A stretch of 27,126 nt of DNA from an uncultured Eubacteriales bacterium (GTDB lineage: Bacteria; Bacillota; Clostridia; Oscillospirales; Oscillospiraceae). The stretch is taken from positions 1 to 27,126 of the forward strand of contig CAKTSK010000026.1 of assembly GCA_934597725.1 (NCBI GenBank), read 5' to 3'. Made by a program: the position numbers and the translations under genes. Position 1 is the stretch's first letter. Each line of letters starts with the position of its first letter. Positions 16,589 through 22,068 of this stretch are shown piece by piece. Under the pieces are notes generated by a model. It saw only the letters and a program-made list of their open reading frames with translations, was not told where the DNA came from and searched no databases.

Positions 16589-17787
16589 CCGTCCACCTCC
16601 GCCAGGCGTTCCTGGATCAGCTTCATCCAGTCATCTTTCGAGTTTGAGCCAAGGACCGGCTCTCCGACCAGATCGCCCTGTTCATCCACAAAGAACGTAG
16701 TGGGATAGCCCAGCATCCCCTTGAGCAAGCCATCGTGCAGCGTCTTGTCCGGGACCAGGGTGGGGAAGGTCACGCCGGTGCGTTTTACAATTTGCTGTGC
16801 CAGTTCCAGCAGTTCCTCGTCGATCTCTCCGCGCAGATCAGAGGCGTCGCAGACAAGGCCGATCACCTGTGCACCCATGCCGCGCACGTCGTGGGAAAGC
16901 GCTTCCAGATCGGGCATTTCCGTGATGCAGGCGCCGCACCAAGTGGTCCAGACGTTGAGCATGGTCAGCTTCTTGTCTGCGAAAATGGTCTGGTCGACAG
17001 GGACGCCGTCCAGCGTTTGGGCGTTGAACGCGCCGACCTCAGCGCGGTCGTTGGCCTCTGGGGTGACGATGCCGAAGTAGTGTTCGTCGGCCGGTTTTGG
17101 CTCCTGGACGGAGATCCCCTGCTCCAGCGCGGACAGTGTGGCAAAGAGGTCCTTTGCCTCCTGGGTCTGTCCCTCCGGAACGGCGTTCCGGCTCAGATAA
17201 TAGACGTACTCTTTCGTCTGGCCCAGCTTGTGATGCTGCTCATAACCGGTGGCAGACAGCATATCCTCCGTAAATTCTTCCGTTCGGTACATCCCCAGCC
17301 GGGCCATGGGCAGCGCGTCGGTGATCCAGGTCTGATACTCCTCGTAAGACATCGGGTCCTTCATGCCGGCGTGGGGGGCGCGCTCACGCATTCCTTCCGG
17401 CAGGAAGAGGAACTCGATAGAGCCGCTGTGCAAAATCGTTTGCTTCGGATCGGGACGCCAATCCGCCGGGAGTTGGTCGGGCTCCTTCAGATCGGTGTGT
17501 TCCACATCTTCTTCTGTGGCCATAAAGACGGTGTTGTCCCAAATGGCGTGCAGGAGCTTTTCCGGGATGTTGAGGGAAACGCCCATGTAGGGATAAACAT
17601 TTTCCTCATAGGGACTCATGTTGGACGGACAGCCGATGGCAGTTGACACGGCTTCGCCGCTTGCGGGAACGTCTGCGTTGGAAGCGTCTCCTGCCGGCGG
17701 CGCCTTTGCGTCGTTGGCGCCCGAGCAGGCCGCCAGCCCAAAGACCAGAGACAGACACAGCAGCCCGGCAATTACGTTTCGTTTCAT
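16585..17787 (-). CDS. TlpA-like thioredoxin-fold lipoprotein
   Basis: An exported, membrane-anchored thiol oxidoreductase. The 400-residue precursor has a lipoprotein signal with lipobox LAAC (Cys21). A Ser/Ala/Pro-rich linker follows, then about 200 residues not recognised (from SPYEENVYPYMGV). The C-terminal TlpA/redoxin domain (about 255-400) has the active site WTTWCGACITEMP (CGAC) and the cis-proline region GYPTTFFVDEQG. The ATG at 17787 follows AGGAGG; longer in-frame sequence upstream lacks family features. The promoter carries the direct-repeat operator also found before the two-component genes, so control by that system is likely. The middle domain is unexplained. Confidence 0.87.
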   Translation of the reverse strand: MKRNVIAGLLCLSLVFGLAACSGANDAKAPPAGDASNADVPASGEAVSTAIGCPSNMSPYEENVYPYMGVSLNIPEKLLHAIWDNTVFMATEEDVEHTDLKEPDQLPADWRPDPKQTILHSGSIEFLFLPEGMRERAPHAGMKDPMSYEEYQTWITDALPMARLGMYRTEEFTEDMLSATGYEQHHKLGQTKEYVYYLSRNAVPEGQTQEAKDLFATLSALEQGISVQEPKPADEHYFGIVTPEANDRAEVGAFNAQTLDGVPVDQTIFADKKLTMLNVWTTWCGACITEMPDLEALSHDVRGMGAQVIGLVCDASDLRGEIDEELLELAQQIVKRTGVTFPTLVPDKTLHDGLLKGMLGYPTTFFVDEQGDLVGEPVLGSNSKDDWMKLIQERLAEVDG

Positions 17788-17834
17788 GGTGATACCTCCT
17801 GTGATCACATGTTTTCTTGCCCTTTGGCAAAGGT

Positions 17835-17868
17835 AGCATACCAAAGGGAATGTTAGATTTCTGTTAGA
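17835..17868 (-). promoter_or_regulatory. Direct-repeat operator and promoter of the redox operon
   Basis: On the minus strand, two TCTAACA repeats (17868-17862 and 17857-17851) lie 11 bases apart. Ten bases after the second is TATGCT (17840-17835), a -10 box. The -35 position falls between the repeats and is poor (CAGAAA), as expected for an activator-dependent promoter. The same arrangement with identical spacing lies at 19735-19768 before the response regulator gene. Confidence 0.75.
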
Positions 17869-17871
17869 ACG

Positions 17872-17903
17872 AAAAAAGAGACGAGAAAACGCTCGTCTCT
17901 TTT
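17872..17903 (-). terminator. Terminator after the histidine kinase gene
   Basis: On the minus strand, AAAGAGACGAG pairs with CTCGTCTCTTT around a six-base loop and runs into TTTTTT. It separates the two-component genes from the redox operon promoter that lies immediately beyond it. Confidence 0.87.
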
Positions 17904-17915
17904 CGGGGCAGCGCC

Positions 17916-19034
17916 TCAAGCGGGCAAGTACACGGTGAAACAGGTCCCGTGGACGCCGTCGCTGTCTGCGTGAATATGTCCGCCCTCTGCCTCGATCATG
18001 GTTTTCACTAAGGACAACCCCAGGCCGGAGCCGCCCAGTGCGCGGGAGCGCGACTTGTCCACGCGGTAAAATGCGTCAAAAAGATAGGGCAGATGTGCCG
18101 GGTCGATCCCCGGCCCGTCATCCTCTACAGAGACCACGATCTCATGGGCCGCCTGCCTTGCTGTGACCTGGATGCGCCCGCCCTGGCGGCCATATTTGCA
18201 GGCATTCTCGATCAAATTGAAGAAAGAACGATACAGAAACGGGGCGCTTCCCTGGAGCAAGAGGTCACCGCAATCTATGGTGCAAGTGATGGCGCGCTGT
18301 TCCAGCTGAGGGGAAAGCTCGCTTATAATGGCGTCAAACAACGGCTCCAGCCAGACCTCCTCTTTTTCGCGTGCTGTTTTTTCTCCGGCAGATGCCAGCA
18401 AAAGCAGGTCATCTATGATCCTGGCCAGCCGGTCAATGCTGAGCAACGTCTTCTGCGTATACTCTTTATAATCCTCCATTGTAACGGCCTGATCGGCAGA
18501 AAGCACCTGAATACCTGCTTTCATGGTTGCCAACGGCGTTTTTAATTCGTGGGCGGCGTTGGCGGTAAACCGTTTTTGCCGCAGGAAGGCATCGTCCAGC
18601 CGGGTGAGCATTTGGTTGAAGCGGTTGGTGAGCGCGCCGACCTCGTCGTGCGTGGGCGCGTCGGCAAGGCGCTGAGACAAGGTGGTTTCGTCGATCGAGC
18701 CTACGGCGGCGCTCAGCGCCCGCAGAGGAGCCAGGGATTTGCCCGCCACATAATAGGCCGCCACAGAGCCGAGCGCAGTAAAGACGACACAGGCCAGGAT
18801 GCTTCTCAGGTCAAAGCCGCGTTTGGCAAGCTGGGCCGGGGTGGAGGCTTCTTCGGTGGCGTCGGTGGGGACGTCTTCGGGCAGCGCGGGCGCGGTCGGG
18901 GCTGCGGTGTCCCACAGAACGACAAAGGCGGTCTCGGCGTTGACCATGGCCACTGCCGTCAAAGCGGCGCTGGAAAGGGCCAGGACCAAGGCGGTCAGCA
19001 GGGTGATCCGCCACTGTAACGACAACCGTTTCAT
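17916..19034 (-). CDS. Sensor histidine kinase
   Basis: A 372-residue membrane sensor kinase. It has a first membrane segment (about 9-31), a short outside loop of roughly 45 residues rich in Pro/Thr, a second segment (about 79-97) and a HAMP-like linker. The HisKA box FTANAAHELKTPLA has the phospho-acceptor His162. ATP-binding boxes follow: N (NLIENACKYG), G1 (VEDDGPGI) and G2 (GGSGLGLSLVK). The ATG overlaps the regulator stop (ATGA), so the pair is coupled. The outside loop is too small for a large ligand domain, which hints at sensing within the membrane or through a partner. Target genes are suggested by the shared operator with the redox operon. Confidence 0.93.
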   Translation of the reverse strand: MKRLSLQWRITLLTALVLALSSAALTAVAMVNAETAFVVLWDTAAPTAPALPEDVPTDATEEASTPAQLAKRGFDLRSILACVVFTALGSVAAYYVAGKSLAPLRALSAAVGSIDETTLSQRLADAPTHDEVGALTNRFNQMLTRLDDAFLRQKRFTANAAHELKTPLATMKAGIQVLSADQAVTMEDYKEYTQKTLLSIDRLARIIDDLLLLASAGEKTAREKEEVWLEPLFDAIISELSPQLEQRAITCTIDCGDLLLQGSAPFLYRSFFNLIENACKYGRQGGRIQVTARQAAHEIVVSVEDDGPGIDPAHLPYLFDAFYRVDKSRSRALGGSGLGLSLVKTMIEAEGGHIHADSDGVHGTCFTVYLPA

Positions 19035-19705
19035 ATCGTCTCCTCCATCCTGTAGCCCTGCCCGCGAACGGTTTTGATCCATTCTCTCTGGGTGGAGCGG
19101 GTCAGTTTTTTCTTCAAGCTGTGGATGTGATAGCGGAAGGTGTTGGAAAAGGGGTCGAAGTCGTTGTTCCAGACGTGTTCCGTGAGTTCCTCTGCGCTGA
19201 TCACTTGCTCTTTGTGGCGCATCAAATATTCCAGAATGCCGTACTCTTTGCGGGTCAGGGGAATTTCCTGGCCTTGATAGACCACTTTTTTTGCGCCTGT
19301 GTCCAATTCCAGTCCTTGCATAGACAACACGACCGGAGCCTGGGAAAACGCCCGCCGCAGCAGACTGCGGATACGGGCCTCTAATTCTCCGAAATCAAAA
19401 GGCTTGATGAGGTAGTCGTTGGCCCCTTCGTCCAGGCCGAGGATTCGATCCTCTACCTTGCTTCGGGCAGACAGAATGAGGATCTTTATGTCGGCGTCCT
19501 TCTCCCGGATCTCCCGGAGCACCTCCAATCCGTCTTTTTTGGGCAGATTCAAGTCCAGCACGATCAAGTCATACTCGTTGACGGCATACTCATACAGCGC
19601 GGCGTCGCCGTCGTAGACGGCGTCCACAGCGTAGCCGCTGTTCTTTAAGCCTTTGACGAGGTAGCCGGAGAGCAGCTTTTCATCTTCTGCAAGCAAGATT
19701 CGCAA
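19031..19705 (-). CDS. OmpR-family response regulator
   Basis: A 224-residue regulator. The receiver domain (about 1-115) has acidic residues Glu7 and Asp8, phospho-acceptor Asp51 in LIVLDLNLP and the switch Lys in DYLIKPFDF. A winged-helix domain follows (about 125-224; LTRKEYGILEYLM and TVRGQGYRM are typical of the OmpR/PhoB class). A TTG start at 19705 is chosen because AAAGGAGG lies eight bases upstream and it yields MRILLAEDE, the standard family start. Longer frames only add unrelated sequence. It is the first gene of the pair with the kinase. The direct repeats before it suggest it controls its own transcription. Confidence 0.94.
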   Translation of the reverse strand: MRILLAEDEKLLSGYLVKGLKNSGYAVDAVYDGDAALYEYAVNEYDLIVLDLNLPKKDGLEVLREIREKDADIKILILSARSKVEDRILGLDEGANDYLIKPFDFGELEARIRSLLRRAFSQAPVVLSMQGLELDTGAKKVVYQGQEIPLTRKEYGILEYLMRHKEQVISAEELTEHVWNNDFDPFSNTFRYHIHSLKKKLTRSTQREWIKTVRGQGYRMEETI

Positions 19706-19734
19706 GACGCGCACCTCCTTTGGGTTTGTATGCC

Positions 19735-19768
19735 ATGATACCAGGGCGGATGTTAGATTTCTGTTAGA
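19735..19768 (-). promoter_or_regulatory. Direct-repeat operator and promoter of the two-component genes
   Basis: On the minus strand, TCTAACA (19768-19762) and TCTAACA (19757-19751) with four bases between are followed after ten bases by TATCAT (19740-19735). The layout is identical to that before the TlpA-like gene. Direct repeats with an 11-base period are what OmpR/PhoB-class dimers bind, so autoregulation is inferred. The -35 position again lacks a good box. Confidence 0.75.
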
Positions 19769-19903
19769 ACGCCCTGCCGGTGCGCCGGCAGGAAAGGGGA
19801 CCGGGCAAGCCGCCGTGACGGCCTTTTGCTGCGGGACGCCGGCACATTCAGTATAGATGCTTTTTCCCGAATCTGCAACGGGAGCAGGCCCGGGCTGGGG
19901 CGC

Positions 19904-19936
19904 GAAAAACGGCCAGCAGCGCAGGCTGCTGGCCGG
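19904..19936 (-). terminator. Terminator of the NrdD-like small gene
   Basis: On the minus strand, CGGCCAGCAG and CTGCTGGCCG pair around a six-base loop, then TTTTT. It sits about 22 bases after the stop at 19959. The rest of the interval down to the regulator gene holds a GC hairpin (CCTGCCGG...CCGGCAGG, near 19773-19792) and the regulator promoter. Confidence 0.85.
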
Positions 19937-19958
19937 GAAGGTTTTGCGGCGGGGCAGG

Positions 19959-20228
19959 TCAGGCGTTGTGCTTGACGCGGTCGTGCTCCTCTGCGCGCTT
20001 GGCGTTGTTGAAGCGGTCCAGGGTGCCCACCAGATAGCCGGTGATGCGGCGGATGCGCTGGAACTGGACCGGCACAAAAACGGGGATGATCCCATATTCG
20101 TCCGGGCGGCCGGTGCTGCGGAGCGTGATCTCCTGCACGGTCCTCCCTTCCTCCTGCTCCATCATCCGAATGGCTTTTTGGACGATCTCCTCGGGCAGAC
20201 CTTCCGGGTTGTTTACGATCACGTTCAT
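19959..20228 (-). CDS. Small protein resembling the C-terminal tail of anaerobic ribonucleotide reductase NrdD
   Basis: An 89-residue protein. Its last third (RITGYLVGTLDRFNNAKRAEEHDRVKH) closely resembles the extreme C-terminus of class III anaerobic ribonucleotide reductases and the small proteins annotated after them in Firmicutes. However, the zinc-binding cysteines and the glycyl-radical loop of NrdD are absent (no cysteine in the protein). The N-terminal part (about 1-45) is not recognised. The ATG at 20228 follows GAGGAGG; an upstream in-frame start at 20300 would add 24 residues without support. It stands alone with its own terminator. Function is unknown; an accessory role in deoxynucleotide synthesis is only a guess. 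Confidence 0.65.
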   Translation of the reverse strand: MNVIVNNPEGLPEEIVQKAIRMMEQEEGRTVQEITLRSTGRPDEYGIIPVFVPVQFQRIRRITGYLVGTLDRFNNAKRAEEHDRVKHNA

Positions 20229-20354
20229 GGCTGGTGCGCCTCCTCTGCGTGTTTTTTTCATCATACAGGATCGTGCGGCACAGTGCAGTGACAAAGTCAC
20301 CTTGACGGCCCGGGCGGCGCGGCGGCCCCGGAAACATGAACAAAGAGAACAAAG

Positions 20355-20395
20355 CGCTGTTACTAAAAGTATACTTTTAGTAACAGCGTTTTTTT
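20355..20395. repeat. Perfect 34-base palindrome followed by a T run
   Basis: Bases 20355-20388 are a perfect palindrome (left half begins CGCTGTTACTAAAAGTA), followed by seven T. It looks like a terminator, but no plus-strand gene ends before it. A degenerate copy lies at 20487-20517 (25 of 31 bases the same), and a GGGAAAAA/TTTTTCCC hairpin lies between (20438-20460). Together they fill the AT-rich 314-base gap between the divergent small gene and the TnpB homologue. They may be remnants of an IS200/IS605 left end or an operator. Confidence 0.7.
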
Positions 20396-20486
20396 GTGGT
20401 TCCGTTTCCCCTTCTATCTATATTTTCGTCTGAATTTGGGAAAAATTAAGCCTTTTTCCCGGGTTTTCAAAACTTCGTCATCTTGT

Positions 20487-20517
20487 TACCGAAAGCATAC
20501 TTTTAGACACAGCGCTT
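20487..20517. repeat. Degenerate copy of the palindrome upstream of the TnpB homologue
   Basis: This stretch begins TTACCGAAAGCATACTTTTA and matches 20360-20390 at 25 of 31 positions. It ends 25 bases before the ATG at 20543, so anything bound here could affect that gene. Origin as transposon-end DNA is inference. Confidence 0.6.
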
Positions 20518-20542
20518 GGCCCAACGGAGGAAGGAGGCCGGG

Positions 20543-21694
20543 ATGAAACCAACCGTCCTGCAAAACACCACCATCAAGGTCCGCCTCTACCCAACGGCCT
20601 CCCAAGCGGCCTTCTTTGAACAGACCTTCGGCTGCTGCCGCTGGCTCTGGAACCATATTCTGGCGGATCAGGAAAAATTTTACGCCGAGACCGACGTTCA
20701 CTTTCTCCCCACCCCGGCCAAGTACAAAAAGGAAGCCCCCTTCCTCAAGGAGGCCGACAGCAGCGCCTTGGCCACGGTCCACCAAAACCTCCGCAAAGCC
20801 TTTCAGCATTTTTTTGACGATCCCAAGGCGTACCACCACCCCACCTACAAACGGAAGAAGGAGAGTCGGGAAGCCTACACCGTTCCCTGCCAATACTACG
20901 CCGCCGGCAAGGGGTCCAACATTTTCCTGACCCCCAACGGCATCCGCCTGCCCAAAGCCGGTGAAGTGAAAGCCAAACTTTACCGCAAGCCCCTGCACTG
21001 GTGGAAGCTGAAGTCGGCCACAGTGAGCCGCACACCCACCGGCAAGTATTTCTGCTCCCTGCTCTTTCAGTGTCCGGTCCGGCCCCCCAAGCCGGTCCTG
21101 CCCACACCGGAGACCACGCTGGGCCTGAATCTCTCCCTGGCGCACTTTTATGTGGACAGCCAGGGTCACCGGGCCGACCTGCCCCGCTGGATGGCACAGA
21201 CCCAAGACAAAATACGTCGGGCACAGCAAAAGCTGGCCCGCATGGAGCAGGGGTCCCGGCGCTACGAAAAGCAGCTTTACCGCCTGCGAAAACTGCACGA
21301 ACACCTCGCCAACCAACGCAAGGATTTCCTGCACAAGGAGAGCCGCCGTTTAGCAGATATCTGGAACGCCGTGTGTGTGAAGGACGCCGACCTGACCGAA
21401 ATGGCCCAGCGGCCCGGTCTGGGCCGGGCGCAGTCCCTGGGATACGGCATGTTCCGCACCTTCCTGACCTACAAGCTGGCCCGGCAGGGGAAGCCCTGTC
21501 TGGTGGTGGAGAAATACTTTCCCTCCGCCAAGACCTGCCACCACTGCGGCGCGATCCACGACGGCTTACCCGCCGCCGCCCGCCGGTGGACCTGCCCCTC
21601 CTGCGGCGCAGTCCTGGACCGCGCCCAAAACGGCGCAGAGAACCTCCGGGACCAGGGCTTGCTGCAATTCTATCAAACCAACGGGGTCGCTTGA
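20543..21694 (+). CDS. Nuclease-dead TnpB homologue (TldR-like, candidate RNA-guided repressor)
   Basis: A 383-residue IS605-type TnpB relative. It has the N-terminal OrfB helix-turn-helix region (VRLYPTASQ...FGCCRWLWNHIL), the central domain (ATVSRTPTGKYFCSLLF), a RuvC-like fold and a zinc ribbon (CHHC, Cys332/335; CPSC, Cys351/354). All three RuvC catalytic positions are replaced: GLNLSL has Asn196 where active enzymes have Asp (GLD), VCVKDAD has Lys280 where they have Glu (VVVED), and LDRAQNGA has Ala361 where they have Asp (DRDxNAA). The frame is otherwise intact with AAGGAGG before the ATG; a TTG at 20516 is rejected. No TnpA is present. Nuclease-dead TnpBs of this sort (TldRs) are known RNA-guided transcription repressors. 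The flagellin gene follows 374 bases downstream. The repressor role here is inferred. Confidence 0.88.
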   Translation: MKPTVLQNTTIKVRLYPTASQAAFFEQTFGCCRWLWNHILADQEKFYAETDVHFLPTPAKYKKEAPFLKEADSSALATVHQNLRKAFQHFFDDPKAYHHPTYKRKKESREAYTVPCQYYAAGKGSNIFLTPNGIRLPKAGEVKAKLYRKPLHWWKLKSATVSRTPTGKYFCSLLFQCPVRPPKPVLPTPETTLGLNLSLAHFYVDSQGHRADLPRWMAQTQDKIRRAQQKLARMEQGSRRYEKQLYRLRKLHEHLANQRKDFLHKESRRLADIWNAVCVKDADLTEMAQRPGLGRAQSLGYGMFRTFLTYKLARQGKPCLVVEKYFPSAKTCHHCGAIHDGLPAAARRWTCPSCGAVLDRAQNGAENLRDQGLLQFYQTNGVA

Positions 21695-21713
21695 CGCCGC
21701 CCCTGTGTTTCTC

Positions 21714-21903
21714 ACGCTCCCGGTCGGGACACCGGGGGATGCCCATGCCCTCCTCGGGCGGGAGCGTTGTCCAGGGGAGAGGGACCATCCTCCTCTTTCC
21801 CGGACAGCGTTCTCCTCATTGGAGCAGTGGGAAAAAGAGACGGCAACCTCCTGCCTCCGGCAGGCGCGCGCCCGAAGCCCTCTGGGCCGTCCCCGCGTAT
21901 TCA
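21714..21903 (+). ncRNA. Candidate guide-RNA scaffold downstream of the TnpB homologue
   Basis: TnpB guide RNAs are encoded at and just past the 3' end of tnpB. Here the stretch after the stop folds well. A perfect 9-bp outer stem (ACGCTCCCG 21714-21722 with CGGGAGCGT 21759-21767) is followed by a TGTCC/GGACA hairpin (about 21769-21806) with an inner GAGG/CCTC stem, a CTCC/GGAG hairpin, and CCTGCC-TCC-GGCAGG. One plus-strand frame here (VGTPGDAHALLG) resembles the C-terminal tail of intact TnpBs, suggesting this DNA derives from a tnpB 3' end. The boundary is uncertain. A guide could begin after TTCA at 21900-21903 (next bases GCATTTGGTTTCACCC), but this is tentative. Confidence 0.42.
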
Positions 21904-21911
21904 GCATTTGG

Positions 21912-21939
21912 TTTCACCCGGCCGACGGGCCGGTTGAAA
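21912..21939 (+). other. Hairpin in the flagellin leader region
   Basis: TTTCACCCGGCC (21912-21923) and GGCCGGTTGAAA (21928-21939) form a 12-bp stem with one mismatch and a four-base loop. It lies between the candidate guide scaffold and the flagellin gene. It is not followed by a T run, so it is not a standard terminator. A weak sigma-D-like pair (GAAA 21936-21939, then CCCGACCC 14 bases later) was noted but not accepted as a promoter. From 21961 to 22056 nothing else clear was seen. Confidence 0.5.
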
Positions 21940-22068
21940 TAGAAGTACCTGCGCCCGACCCTTCGGACCATCCCGGCCAGATGCCGGGGGAGAGGACGCG
22001 CCACGACCTGTGCTGGGGTTTAAGGAGATCCCCGTCACACTAAACAGATTTTCTATAGGAGGAAACTC

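Noticed and set aside
20352..20395. Palindrome with T run as a normal terminator
   Set aside because: No plus-strand gene lies upstream of it within reach; the neighbouring gene is on the minus strand and reads away.
21500..21535. Glu in CLVVEKYFPSAKTC as an intact RuvC-II catalytic residue of the TnpB homologue
   Set aside because: In active TnpBs this segment aligns with KIDKWYPSSKTC just before the zinc ribbon. The true RuvC-II Glu aligns with Lys280 in VCVKDAD.
21936..21962. Sigma-D type promoter for flagellin
   Set aside because: GAAA and CCCGACCC have roughly the right distance but match the consensus at too few positions to call.
21705..22043. Possible 112-residue gene between the TnpB homologue and flagellin
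   Set aside because: No ribosome site. Its first part resembles a leftover TnpB C-terminal tail in another frame, and the stretch is better explained as a structured RNA region.
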